A DNA stretch of 53,541 bases from Sphingomonadales bacterium CG_4_10_14_3_um_filter_58_15 (GTDB taxonomy: Bacteria > Pseudomonadota > Alphaproteobacteria > Sphingomonadales > Sphingomonadaceae). The notes under the pieces were generated by a model. The model worked only from the letters and a program-made list of their open reading frames with translations, was not told the DNA's origin and made no database searches. Position numbers and translations under genes: made by a program. The stretch covers positions 1 to 53,541 of the forward strand of contig PFJE01000171.1 in assembly GCA_002783865.1 (NCBI GenBank). Direction: 5' to 3'. Below, in pieces: positions 1-9,725 of the stretch; positions within the stretch are counted from its first letter, which is position 1; each line of letters begins with the position of its first letter.

Positions 1-190
1 TGGTGATCATCCGGTCGGGAAGATTGTGCATGTCCGGCAGTTGGCGGCCCTTGATGCAGGTATAGCCGTGGAACAGATGGTCTTGCTTGTCACCGCGTAC
101 GGAGACAATCTTGTCATCTTCCACTTCCACCACCATCGCACAGCTGGCGTGACAAAAGCGGCAAAAACTGCGTTTGGTTTCGACGGACAT
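1..190 (-). CDS. Molybdopterin oxidoreductase, N-terminal fragment (runs off left edge of window)
   Basis: Reverse-strand translation from ATG at 190: MSVETKRSFCRFCHASCAMVVEVEDDKIVSVRGDKQDHLFHGYTCIKGRQLPD; CxxCxxxC...C [4Fe-4S] motif typical of the N-terminus of the family. Absent from the ORF track because it is truncated. Confidence 0.85.
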   Translation of the reverse strand, partial: MSVETKRSFCRFCHASCAMVVEVEDDKIVSVRGDKQDHLFHGYTCIKGRQLPDMHNLPDRMIT

Positions 191-320
191 GAATCTCTCC
201 TATTTTAGGAGATGTCTAGGCGCGGCTGAGATTGCAGGCGACTGGCAAAAATGCTCGGAAGGAGTGAATTCTGGTACCGGCTCAGGATTTCGCCTGTGCA
301 CACCATGAACGCATCCAAAA

Positions 321-3023
321 TTAGCCGCTATTGCGCAGCGCCGTCGCAATGGCGTTTAGCGACAATTGAATGCCTTCGCCAATCCGCGGGTCATCTTCTC
401 CGGCGCGCAGGCGCTTCATCAGTTCGATCTGCAGATGGTTGAGCGGCTCGATATAGGGCAAGCGCAACTCGATGCTGTTGAACAGCGAGGGGCTCTTCGC
501 CAGCAGATGCGGCTGTTCGGTAATCTCCAGCAATATATCGCGGGTCTGATACCAGCCGGAGCGGATCCGGCTGAAAAAGGCCTGACCCATCTCCTGATCC
601 TCGACCAGTCCGGCATAGCGCGCGGCGATGCCCATATCGGACTTGGCCAGGACCATCTCCATATTCGACAGGGTCGCCTGAAAAAACGGCCAGCTCTGCG
701 CCATCTCCTTCAGCTTCGCCTTGTCATCAAACGCCGCGAGCGCCTGGCCGACGCCATACCAGCCGGGCAGCATCACGCGCGCCTGCGCCCAACTAAATAC
801 CCAGGGAATGGCGCGCAGATCCTCGATCTTGTCGCTTTTTGTGCGGCTAGCCGGGCGCGAACCGATTTTGAGCTTGGCGATCTCGGTCAGCGGCGTCATT
901 TGCCGGAAAAAAGTGCGGAAGGCGTCGTCGCTATAGACCAGATCGCGATATTCGGTGAACGCGACTTGCGAGATTTCGTCCATTGCCGTCGCGAAATCGG
1001 CCTGCACGGCGACATCGGTGCGGTCGGGTTCGAGCGAATTGATCAGCACCGCGGACGTCATCGCTTCCAGATTGGCTTCTGCTCCATCCTCTGTGCCATA
1101 TTTTGCGGCGATCACTTCACCCTGTTCAGTGATCCGGATGCGGCCGGCGACGGTGCCCTTGGGCTGCGCCTTGATCGCGCCGAAAGCCGACCCGCCACCG
1201 CGACCCACTGCACCGCCGCGTCCGTGGAACAGCTGCATTTTTATGCCGGCCTCGGCGAAAATCGGCGTCAGGGCGTCGCTCGCCTTGAACAGGCTCCAGG
1301 TCGAGGTCAGATAGCCGCCATCCTTGTTGCTGTCCGAATAGCCGATCATCACTTCCTGATGGCCACGCGCCTTATTCAGCGCATGCATTTCCGAGATGGC
1401 GAAGAAATCGGTCATGACCTGCGGCGCATTTTCCAGATCGGCAACCGTCTCAAACAGGGGTACAGCCATTATCGGGCACGACGGTGCTGCCTCATCATCG
1501 GTTGGCGCGTGATAGAGTCCAGTTTCCATCAGCAGGACATAGACTTCCAATATGTCGGAAACGCTCTCGCCGTTGCTGATATTATAGTTGGTGATGACGT
1601 CGGGGCCATATTTCCGATGTGCTTCGGCGGCAGCGCGAATGATCGACAATTCCTTGGCGGTTTCTTCGCTATAGGCGATCCATGGACTGGCCAGCGGTCG
1701 GTTGTTGGCCAGCTCTGCTCGCAACAGCTCGACACGGGCTGCTTCGTCGAGTGCCAGATAATCCGGTTCAACGCCCGCTTGCTTCAGCAGTTCAGCGATG
1801 ACCCGTTCGTGCACGCGGCTGTTCTGGCGCATGTCGAGCGTGGCGAGGTGGAAGCCGAATAGTTCGACGGTCCGGATTAGCCGGCCCAGCGCCCCGGACG
1901 TCGCGAACACTCCTTTGCCGGAAGATTTGAGGCCATGGGCAAGGATCAGCAGTTCCGCACGCAGCTGTTGTGGATTATCATAAGGCTTGGCTGCGATGGT
2001 GGATGCGCGGCCGGGTACATGGTCGCATAGTTTCAGATGGGTCGCCGACAGCCGTGCATAGATTCCCGACAGCGCCCTGCGATAGGGTTCGTCCTTGCGG
2101 CTCGGCGCATCGTCGCCGCTGGTCTCCGCCAGTTCGAGTACGCTGTCCGGCACATCAGCAAGTTCGGTCGAGATCGAGAGTTCGGCGCCAAGCGCATGCA
2201 CGCAGGCCAGATAATAGCCGATCACCGTTTCGGCGGCGCGCGAAAGCGCTTCGTTCATGGCATGGGCGTCGACAAAGGGATTGCCGTCCCGGTCGCCACC
2301 AATCCAGCTGTTGAGCTTCAGGAAACTGGGCAGGCGCGCGCCCAATATCCGTTCCCATTTGGCATAGAGCCGCGGCAGAACGGGAAGGAATACGTCCTTC
2401 ATGTAGCTTTGCGAAATTTGCACCTCGTCGGTGACGAACAATCGTTCCCGGCGCAGCGGACGGGTCTGCCAGAGCAAGGCAATCTGACGCATGATCGCAG
2501 CGTCGAGCATATCGCCTTGGGGCGTTTCCGCTTCGCCCTCGTCCTTCATCAGCAATAGTTCGGCGATCCGGGACTTGTGATCAATGATGCTCTTGCGCCT
2601 GACTTCCGTCGGATGGGCGGTCAGTACGGGGGCAATCAGCGCCTCGTCGAGCAGGTCCAGTATCGCCCGCCGATCAACCCCCTCGCTGGCGAGCAGTTCG
2701 ATCGCCTCGACCACCGTGGCGCCCTTTTCGGCAGCCACGCCCTGGCGATCTTCGGCGAGATTGGCGAGCAGCGAAAACAACATGAAACCCCGGACAAAGG
2801 CCAATGTTTCATCGAGCGACAGCGCGTCGAGACCGGGGTCAATCGCGTCGGCATCTGCCAGACCGCGGTGCCGGTCAACGCTGGTTGAGCGGATATATTC
2901 CGTGCGCTTGTACAACTCCTCCCCGCCATAGGACCGAATGACATCACCAAGCAATTTGCCGAGATATTTGATGTCTGGATTTTGGCGGACGATGAGGGAT
3001 TGGGTCATGCGGATATGCTGCAC
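321..3023 (-). CDS. ppc: Phosphoenolpyruvate carboxylase
   Basis: 900 aa; PEPC motifs such as VLTAHPTEVRRKS, GGDRDGNPFV, MIGYSDSNKDGG, FHGRGGAVGRGGG. Confidence 0.97.
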   Translation of the reverse strand: MQHIRMTQSLIVRQNPDIKYLGKLLGDVIRSYGGEELYKRTEYIRSTSVDRHRGLADADAIDPGLDALSLDETLAFVRGFMLFSLLANLAEDRQGVAAEKGATVVEAIELLASEGVDRRAILDLLDEALIAPVLTAHPTEVRRKSIIDHKSRIAELLLMKDEGEAETPQGDMLDAAIMRQIALLWQTRPLRRERLFVTDEVQISQSYMKDVFLPVLPRLYAKWERILGARLPSFLKLNSWIGGDRDGNPFVDAHAMNEALSRAAETVIGYYLACVHALGAELSISTELADVPDSVLELAETSGDDAPSRKDEPYRRALSGIYARLSATHLKLCDHVPGRASTIAAKPYDNPQQLRAELLILAHGLKSSGKGVFATSGALGRLIRTVELFGFHLATLDMRQNSRVHERVIAELLKQAGVEPDYLALDEAARVELLRAELANNRPLASPWIAYSEETAKELSIIRAAAEAHRKYGPDVITNYNISNGESVSDILEVYVLLMETGLYHAPTDDEAAPSCPIMAVPLFETVADLENAPQVMTDFFAISEMHALNKARGHQEVMIGYSDSNKDGGYLTSTWSLFKASDALTPIFAEAGIKMQLFHGRGGAVGRGGGSAFGAIKAQPKGTVAGRIRITEQGEVIAAKYGTEDGAEANLEAMTSAVLINSLEPDRTDVAVQADFATAMDEISQVAFTEYRDLVYSDDAFRTFFRQMTPLTEIAKLKIGSRPASRTKSDKIEDLRAIPWVFSWAQARVMLPGWYGVGQALAAFDDKAKLKEMAQSWPFFQATLSNMEMVLAKSDMGIAARYAGLVEDQEMGQAFFSRIRSGWYQTRDILLEITEQPHLLAKSPSLFNSIELRLPYIEPLNHLQIELMKRLRAGEDDPRIGEGIQLSLNAIATALRNSG

Positions 3024-3144
3024 TGCAGCGTCGCAGGGGTCAAGAAATTCTGGGTGTTTGTGATATAAACATCTGGTGTTATACTGTCATAATACACTTG
3101 GAATGAGGGTGGATCATATGCTGGGCAATGCAAATTCGGGAGCC

Positions 3145-3834
3145 ATGATGGCAAAGCAGGAGAATCGGTTTGACTTTGGTGCATTGGTAGACTTGCTGAT
3201 AATCTTGGCGGTGTTGATCATCGTCAAGCAATCGGTTTTGCCATTCAGCTATCTTTACGCAGGGCCCGCATCGACATTCTCGGCGATGGTTTTTGCGACC
3301 GCGCTTCTGCGGCGCAGGGGATTGGGATGGAAAGATCTCGGGTTCCGCTGGCCGGAAAACTGGTGGAAAACCATAGGCCTGACGGTGCTCACGATGGTCG
3401 CTTTCATCGTTGCGACTCAAACGATGCAGCTGTTCGCCGATGCGTTTTTCGAGGATGTTGGCGTGAGCGGGCGGTTTGATCATATCGAAGGCAATCTGGC
3501 AGCCTATATCGGGATCATGTTGCTGGTCTGGACCCATGGTTCGTTTTTTGAAGAACTATTGTTCCGCGCGTTTGTCATTGACCGGACGAGCAATGCTTTC
3601 GGCGGCGGCTGGATAGCTGACATTACCGCCGCCCTGTTTTCCGCCATATTTTTCGGATATCGGCACTATTATTATCAAGGCATGCATGGCGCCTTGATTA
3701 CCGGAGCAGGGGGTTTCGCCTTTGCGATGCTATATCTTTGGTTTGGGCGCAAAAACATCATGCCACTCATTTTCGCGCATGGGATTTTCAATAGTCTGGG
3801 GCAGACTTTCCGATTCCTTGGTATCCGGGATTGA
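3145..3834 (+). CDS. CPBP family intramembrane (CAAX-type) metalloprotease
   Basis: ORF 3076..3834, likely start MMAKQENRF near 3145; multi-TM with EELLFR, FGYRH and HGIFN motifs of the Abi/CPBP family. Confidence 0.85.
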   Translation: MMAKQENRFDFGALVDLLIILAVLIIVKQSVLPFSYLYAGPASTFSAMVFATALLRRRGLGWKDLGFRWPENWWKTIGLTVLTMVAFIVATQTMQLFADAFFEDVGVSGRFDHIEGNLAAYIGIMLLVWTHGSFFEELLFRAFVIDRTSNAFGGGWIADITAALFSAIFFGYRHYYYQGMHGALITGAGGFAFAMLYLWFGRKNIMPLIFAHGIFNSLGQTFRFLGIRD

Positions 3835-3849
3835 GCAAGCTTTAGCGGC

Positions 3850-4422
3850 TTAGCTTTCCAGCTCGATATCCCAGTAGAGCCAGTCGTGCCACGTATCGTG
3901 AAGAAAATTGGGCGGGAAAGCCCGACCATGCTCCTGCAGGTGCCAGCTGGTCGGCTTGATCGGACGATTGGCGAGCTGCATATGCGCCTCTTGTGGAGTC
4001 CTGCCGCCTTTTTTGAGATTGCAGGGCAGGCACGCCGTGGCGACATTCTCCCAGGTCGTCCGGCCCTTCTGGCGGCGGGGAATAACATGGTCAAAGGTCA
4101 GGTTGTTCGGCGATCCGCAATATTGGCATTCGAACTTGTCGCGCAAAAACAGGTTGAAGCGGGTAAAGGCCGGATATTCGGACGGCTTGATATATTTCTT
4201 GAGCGCAATCACCGACGGGATTTTCATGTCGAGATTGGGACTGTGCACTTCGCGCTCATAGCTGGAGACGATATCGACCCGGTCGAGAAACACAGCCTTG
4301 ATCGCGGTTTGCCAAGGCCACAGGCTGAGCGGATAATAAGACAGTGGTGTATAGTCGGCGTTGAGGACGAGCGAGGGGCAGCTTTCCGGATGCCTCAGCA
4401 AGTCGGGGTGATACATAAGCAC
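3850..4422 (-). CDS. HNH endonuclease family protein
   Basis: CQYCGSPNNLTFDHVIPRRQKGRTTWENVATACLPCNLKKGGRTP: classical HNH with CxxC zinc pairs. Confidence 0.9.
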   Translation of the reverse strand: MLMYHPDLLRHPESCPSLVLNADYTPLSYYPLSLWPWQTAIKAVFLDRVDIVSSYEREVHSPNLDMKIPSVIALKKYIKPSEYPAFTRFNLFLRDKFECQYCGSPNNLTFDHVIPRRQKGRTTWENVATACLPCNLKKGGRTPQEAHMQLANRPIKPTSWHLQEHGRAFPPNFLHDTWHDWLYWDIELES

Positions 4423-4502
4423 TGGCTCCCTTGTCCTTTACTGTCCGCTCTTTATGCCTAAGAACATGACATGACTATTACACAAACAACATTATCCGGC
4501 TT

Positions 4503-5393
4503 ATGACGTCAAGTGTGCAGTTAAATCCAGATATTGTAGTGCGTTTTGCCCCTAGCCCCAATGGATTGTTGCATTTGGGCCACGCCTATGCGGCGATGGT
4601 GGCGCATGATTTCGCCAAGGCAAGAGGCGGTAGGTTTCTGCTCCGGATCGAGGATATCGATAGCGGCCGCACCCGGCCCGAATTTGTCACGGCGATACTG
4701 GAAGATCTGCGCTGGCTCGGCCTGTTCTGGGATGGGGATGTGATTTTTCAGTCCGATAGGCTGGACAGCTACGCGGCGGCAGCGGACCGGCTCAAGGCCA
4801 AGCGTCTGTTATATCCGTGTTTCTGCAGCCGTTCCGACATGCGCCAAATGCAGGATGATGATCGGCAGCCGGAGGGGCCGGATGGTCCGATCTATGCCGG
4901 AACATGCCGGCATCTGGATCCGGCACTGGCGAAGAAACGAATCGCAACGGAGGCGCACAGCTGGCGGCTTGATATCGCCAGGGCACTTGCGATTACCGGG
5001 CCGCTGGAGTGGACGGATGAACGGCACGGCGCGCAATCAAGCCATCCGGAGTGGCTGGGCGATGTCGTGCTGGTACCAAAGGAAACGCCAGTAGCCTACC
5101 ATCTGGCGGTAACGGTCGACGATGCGCGCGATGGTATCACCCATGTGGTGCGCGGCGACGATCTATTTGCATCCACGCATATCCACCGGCTTTTGCAGGC
5201 CTTGCTGGATTTGCCGACTCCGGTTTACTTTCATCACCGGTTGTTGCTTGATGAAACCGGTGCGAAGCTCTCGAAAAGCAGGGATTCTGCCTCTTTGTCC
5301 GTATTGCGCTCGGCTGGCCGTAGCGGGTATGGGTTGTTGCAAGATTTTCGGCAGGGTATCTTCCCGGTTGGAATCTCACTCTCCCAAGGGTAA
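4503..5393 (+). CDS. gluQ: Glutamyl-Q tRNA(Asp) synthetase
   Basis: RFAPSPNGLLHLGHAYAA (HIGH motif), CFCSR...Cys zinc region, KLSKS; short GluRS paralog lacking an anticodon-binding domain. Confidence 0.92.
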   Translation: MTSSVQLNPDIVVRFAPSPNGLLHLGHAYAAMVAHDFAKARGGRFLLRIEDIDSGRTRPEFVTAILEDLRWLGLFWDGDVIFQSDRLDSYAAAADRLKAKRLLYPCFCSRSDMRQMQDDDRQPEGPDGPIYAGTCRHLDPALAKKRIATEAHSWRLDIARALAITGPLEWTDERHGAQSSHPEWLGDVVLVPKETPVAYHLAVTVDDARDGITHVVRGDDLFASTHIHRLLQALLDLPTPVYFHHRLLLDETGAKLSKSRDSASLSVLRSAGRSGYGLLQDFRQGIFPVGISLSQG

Positions 5394-5402
5394 GGTGCTT
5401 TT

Positions 5403-5633
5403 ATGAGCTATATTTTGATATTGATGATTGTCGCAGCGGCTGGTGCCGTCGTTTATGCCCTTGTGCGCGGCCTGATCGCCTTCGCCAATATGGAACCGGG
5501 TGACGTTGATGCCGAAGGCATTACCGCGTCACACAAGAAACAGAATGAAATGATGTTTGCGCGTGTGAAATATCAGGCGATAGCGATCATTCTGGTGGTT
5601 ATATTGCTCGCCGTGGCAGGCGGCCAGAGCTAG
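5403..5633 (+). CDS. Small twin-transmembrane HIG1-like protein
   Basis: 76 aa; two hydrophobic segments separated by a polar loop containing HKKQNEMMFARVKYQ. Confidence 0.7.
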   Translation: MSYILILMIVAAAGAVVYALVRGLIAFANMEPGDVDAEGITASHKKQNEMMFARVKYQAIAIILVVILLAVAGGQS

Positions 5634-5645
5634 ACCGCTTCCCTT

Positions 5646-6224
5646 ATGGTCAAGCTCAACAAGATTTACACGAAAACGGGCGATGACGGTACGACCGGTC
5701 TGGTCGATGGATCGCGCATTGCCAAAAATGATCCGCGCATGGCGGCGATTGGCGATGTCGATGAACTGAACAGCGCGCTGGGTGTCGCGATTTGCGAAAT
5801 TACCGATGATGCGCTGGTTCAGGAACTGCGCATGGTCCAGAATGACCTGTTTGACCTTGGTGCGGATCTGGCGACGCCAGCCAAAGCGGGTGATGATTTT
5901 GCCCCTTTAGAAATGACACTGCGCATCGTGCCAGCGCAGGTGGAGCGGTTGGAAAGCAAGATCGATGCCGCCACCGCCGAGCTTGATCCGCTCACCAGTT
6001 TCATTTTGCCCGGCGGCGCAAAATCCGCTGCTGCCGTGCATCTGGCCCGGGCTATAGCCCGGCGAGCCGAACGGACATGTGTTGCCGCTGCCCAAGAGAT
6101 GCCGCTCAATCCCCACGCATTGGCCTATATCAACCGCCTTTCAGATTATTTGTTCGTTCTCGGACGAGCACTTAACAGCGGCGGCAAGGACGATATATTA
6201 TGGGTACCGGGAGGGTCGCGCTAG
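5646..6224 (+). CDS. Cob(I)yrinic acid a,c-diamide / cob(I)alamin adenosyltransferase (PduO type)
   Basis: KIYTKTGDDGTTGLVDGSR...; RRAERTCVAA; YINRLSDYLFVLGR. Confidence 0.95.
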   Translation: MVKLNKIYTKTGDDGTTGLVDGSRIAKNDPRMAAIGDVDELNSALGVAICEITDDALVQELRMVQNDLFDLGADLATPAKAGDDFAPLEMTLRIVPAQVERLESKIDAATAELDPLTSFILPGGAKSAAAVHLARAIARRAERTCVAAAQEMPLNPHALAYINRLSDYLFVLGRALNSGGKDDILWVPGGSR

Positions 6225-6282
6225 CTAGCGAAAGCGCCATTCTTGAAAAATATTTGCAACCAACTGGCGCGAATATACGTTG

Positions 6283-6310
6283 TTGACCTAAATATCGTTC
6301 GCTCTATGTT
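6283..6310 (+). promoter_or_regulatory. Candidate sigma70-type promoter for egtBD
   Basis: TTGACC (6283-6288), 16-bp spacer, TATGTT (6305-6310), upstream of the TTG start at 6344, which has a GGAG Shine-Dalgarno sequence. Confidence 0.35.
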
Positions 6311-6343
6311 CTGAAATGCACTTGAGCTTCCACCGGAGTAGGA

Positions 6344-7570
6344 TTGATCGCCAGCCAACCACAAAGCCCGTTCACGCCTTTGGCTAACGCAGATAATCGT
6401 TCTCGTGCAAGCATATTGCTCGATCGTTTCCGGGACGTGCGATGCCACTCACTGCGCTTGGCCGACGGCTTGAGCGACGCGGATGCTACCGCGCAGTCGA
6501 TGGATGACGCGTCCCCGACAAAATGGCATCTGGCCCACACCAGCTGGTTTTTTGAAACGTTCCTGCTCCGCGATCATGTCGCGGACTATCGCCTGTTCGA
6601 CGACGACTATCCCTATTTGTTCAACAGCTATTATGAGGCCGAAGGGGCGAGGCACGCCCGGCCAGAGCGCGGCCTTTTGACCCGCCCGTCGCTGACCGAC
6701 GTGGAAAAATACCGCAACCATGTCGATGGCGCTATGGCCGAGGCGATGGAAGGGTTTGACCAGGAATTGCTCGACCTGGTCGAGCTCGGTCTCCATCATG
6801 AACAGCAGCATCAGGAATTGTTGCTGACTGATATTCTCCATCTCTTCTCGCGCAACCCTTTAAAGCCTGCCTATTCCGGCAAGGTGCCCGCTCGCACCGC
6901 AGAGGCTGGCCCAATGCAATGGATCGAAGGACCCACCGGTGTTCACCAGATCGGCCATGAGGGTACCGACTTTGCTTTTGATTGCGAAGGGCCGCGCCAT
7001 GATATGCTGCTGCATCCCCATGCCCTTGCCAATCGACCGGTGACCAACGGCGAATGGCTCGCGTTTATCGAAGACGGCGGTTACCGTGATTCCCGCCATT
7101 GGTTGTCCGATGGCTGGGCGTGGGTCCAGCGAGAACATATCGACGCTCCATTGTACTGGAACCGCACTGTCGACCAGAATTGGGCGGAATTTGGATTGGC
7201 CGGCAATCACAGTCTCGACCGTTCCGCACCAGTCAAGCATATCAGCCTATACGAGGCCGATGCCTATGCAAGCTGGGCCGGTGCCCGCCTGCCGACCGAA
7301 GCGGAATGGGAAGTGGCTGCCGAGCAGGGATTGCCAAATATCGGTTCTGTTTGGGAATGGACCGGCAGCGCCTACCGACCCTATCCGGGCTTCAAACCCG
7401 CAGCCGGCGCGGTCGGCGAATATAATGGCAAGTTCATGTCCGGGCAGTTTGTTCTGAAGGGCGGCAGCATCGCCACCTCGCCGAACCACAGCCGGTCGAG
7501 TTACCGCAATTTCTTCTACCCCCAACAGCGCTGGCAGTTCACCGGATTGCGGCTCGCAAAAGACCTTTAG
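6344..7570 (+). CDS. egtB: Ergothioneine biosynthesis protein EgtB (sulfoxide synthase)
   Basis: DinB-like region (WHLAHTSWFFETFLL, HHEQQHQELLLTDI) plus FGE-sulfatase region (GSVWEWTGSAY, LKGGS); TTG start with good SD. Confidence 0.93.
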   Translation: MIASQPQSPFTPLANADNRSRASILLDRFRDVRCHSLRLADGLSDADATAQSMDDASPTKWHLAHTSWFFETFLLRDHVADYRLFDDDYPYLFNSYYEAEGARHARPERGLLTRPSLTDVEKYRNHVDGAMAEAMEGFDQELLDLVELGLHHEQQHQELLLTDILHLFSRNPLKPAYSGKVPARTAEAGPMQWIEGPTGVHQIGHEGTDFAFDCEGPRHDMLLHPHALANRPVTNGEWLAFIEDGGYRDSRHWLSDGWAWVQREHIDAPLYWNRTVDQNWAEFGLAGNHSLDRSAPVKHISLYEADAYASWAGARLPTEAEWEVAAEQGLPNIGSVWEWTGSAYRPYPGFKPAAGAVGEYNGKFMSGQFVLKGGSIATSPNHSRSSYRNFFYPQQRWQFTGLRLAKDL

Positions 7571-7587
7571 GATCAAGGATTTCTGTC

Positions 7588-8547
7588 ATGGATATGACCA
7601 CCACCCTCATCGATCATACATTCCGGAAAGACGTGCGGCGCTGCTTCGACCAGCGGGCCTATGCGCTTCCCGCACGCTGGCTCTATGATCGGCGCGGATC
7701 GGAATTGTTCGAGGATATTACTGGGTTGCCGGAATATTATCCCACCCGCACCGAGACCAAACTGTTGCAGGACCATGGTGCTGACTTTGCCGAAGCGATA
7801 GGCAAGGGCCGGGCGGTAATCGAATTTGGCTCGGGCAGCTCGGTCAAAACACCGCATCTGCTGCGCGCCGTCGAGCCCGCTGCCTATGTGCCAATCGATA
7901 TCTCCGGCGAGTTTCTTGAACATAGCGCCGCGATTTTGCAGGATGATTTTCCCGATCTGCCGATCCACCCGGTTGAAGCGGATTTCATGACACGGGTCGA
8001 ACTGCCGGACGCGGTGGCGGACTTGCCCAAGCTTGGTTTTTTTCCCGGCTCGACAATCGGCAATATGATCGCGAGAACGTCGGTGGACCTGCTCCGGTTC
8101 ATGCGCGAAACACTGGGCATCGGTTCGCAGTTGCTGATCGGCATGGACCGGATCAAGGACCGACAGGTGCTGATCGATGCCTATGACGACAGCGCCGGCG
8201 TTACTGCCCAGTTTTCGCTCAATTTGCTCGACCGGATCAACCGCGAGCTGGATGGCGATATTCCAGTGGAAAAATTCCGTCATGTTGCAGTGTGGAATGA
8301 TGACTATGCCCGGGTCGAAATCTATCTGGAGGTGCAGGACGATGTGACATTCTCGATTGATGGAACCAAGCACAGCCTGTCCAGTGGCCAGCGGATCCAT
8401 ATAGAGAATAGTCATAAGTTCGGTTTGCGCGACGCCCGGTTGATGCTACGCGCGGGTGGCTGGACACCGCTCTGCGACTGGAGCGATGAACAGGATTATT
8501 TTACGCTCATTCTGGCCGAAGCGCACCCTTACAAGCACGCGCCCTGA
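7588..8547 (+). CDS. egtD: L-histidine N-alpha-methyltransferase EgtD
   Basis: LYDRRGSELFEDITGLPEYYPTRTE; EFGSGSSVKT; FFPGSTIGN; immediately follows egtB. Confidence 0.95.
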   Translation: MDMTTTLIDHTFRKDVRRCFDQRAYALPARWLYDRRGSELFEDITGLPEYYPTRTETKLLQDHGADFAEAIGKGRAVIEFGSGSSVKTPHLLRAVEPAAYVPIDISGEFLEHSAAILQDDFPDLPIHPVEADFMTRVELPDAVADLPKLGFFPGSTIGNMIARTSVDLLRFMRETLGIGSQLLIGMDRIKDRQVLIDAYDDSAGVTAQFSLNLLDRINRELDGDIPVEKFRHVAVWNDDYARVEIYLEVQDDVTFSIDGTKHSLSSGQRIHIENSHKFGLRDARLMLRAGGWTPLCDWSDEQDYFTLILAEAHPYKHAP

Positions 8548-8550
8548 TAC

Positions 8551-9648
8551 TCAGTCTTTAGTCAAAATGGCCGTTGGCGACTTGCGATATTTTGCGCGCC
8601 ACGTGGTAATCCATTCGTAGGAACCGCGACACTCAGGCATGGCGCTGGCATCCGTCAGGCGAAACATGTCTCCGTCCCAGACATAATTTTCCGCGCTGCC
8701 GCAATCGCCAAGTCCGCGCCCCTTGCCATAGCTGCTCAATGTCTGATCTTGCTCATTCCAGCCCGCGTTGACCAGCAGGGGATCGGTGCCTTCACCGCCC
8801 CAACTGGGCTGACGGTCAAACTTGGCGGGGGCAAAAGTCCAGCCGCTGGGGCCGTCTTCGTGTTCGATATATTCTCCAACATAAGGTGCGCTGGAAAAAT
8901 TATAGGCCCCCGAGCCGCACGAAATCAGCACTAGCGCCCGGAACCTATTGCCACGCCTGCCAAGCGGATAGACTTGATCCTCGACCAGTCCGTAACGCTC
9001 GTCTTTGCATCGCGAATCCTCGACCAGCGCGATGATGGCGCTGGTTTCGGGGACCCGCTCGGCAGCGTCCCACCGGTCGACCGTGATCATTGGTATATCG
9101 GTTGCAACAGCTTGAAAGGTCCGCGTCCCTTTGGCGACCAACGCCGTATTGGTTCCGGCGCGATCCTGTTTCTGATCGATATAACGCAAGGCGGCCGATG
9201 AACCCGCAAGCGAGATCCGGGCGATATTTTCACCCTTGGGGCCCTTTAAGGCGAGCCGTTTGCCTTTGATGATGGCTGTCGCCACTTTTTTGGCATCCTC
9301 GCCCACAATCTCAATCGGATAATCGCCTTGCACAATCGGACCGGTATCGACCAGTTGGCCATCCACGATCATCTGATAGCGATCCATATCCTTGGGCTCG
9401 AACGAAATGTGGATCTTGAAAATATCGTCGCTGGCTGCGGTTCGGATGATCGAAACCGGGCCATCCCAGTCACCATAGTCCGCGCCACCCGCTTCCGGCT
9501 CCAACGAGACCGCTTGGCAATTGCCGCCATTGTCGCAGCCGACCGCCCAGTCGCCAAAGGTCTGGATGTCGCCTGGCTGCGCTGCTGGCATGGTGGCGGC
9601 AGCGGCTATGGTCGCAAATATTCCGGCGATGAAACTGATAGGGGGCAT
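8551..9648 (-). CDS. DUF1176 domain-containing protein, predicted secreted
   Basis: N-terminal hydrophobic signal-like segment; FGDWAVGCDNGGNCQAVSL and RGSYEWITTWRAK. Confidence 0.75.
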   Translation of the reverse strand: MPPISFIAGIFATIAAAATMPAAQPGDIQTFGDWAVGCDNGGNCQAVSLEPEAGGADYGDWDGPVSIIRTAASDDIFKIHISFEPKDMDRYQMIVDGQLVDTGPIVQGDYPIEIVGEDAKKVATAIIKGKRLALKGPKGENIARISLAGSSAALRYIDQKQDRAGTNTALVAKGTRTFQAVATDIPMITVDRWDAAERVPETSAIIALVEDSRCKDERYGLVEDQVYPLGRRGNRFRALVLISCGSGAYNFSSAPYVGEYIEHEDGPSGWTFAPAKFDRQPSWGGEGTDPLLVNAGWNEQDQTLSSYGKGRGLGDCGSAENYVWDGDMFRLTDASAMPECRGSYEWITTWRAKYRKSPTAILTKD

Positions 9649-9725
9649 AATTGCAATCTAGCCAGTTTGCCAGACAATCGCTAGTGGCTTGTTCAATCAC
9701 GGCGAACAGCGCGAAAGGCATTGGA

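Noticed and set aside
366-1862. 498-aa plus-strand ORF opposite ppc
   Set aside because: Antisense to a clear PEP carboxylase; low-complexity composition typical of shadow ORFs in GC-rich coding DNA.
3850-4422. HNH endonuclease considered as part of a defence or mobile system
   Set aside because: Stand-alone gene among housekeeping genes with no methylase, integrase or other defence partner nearby.
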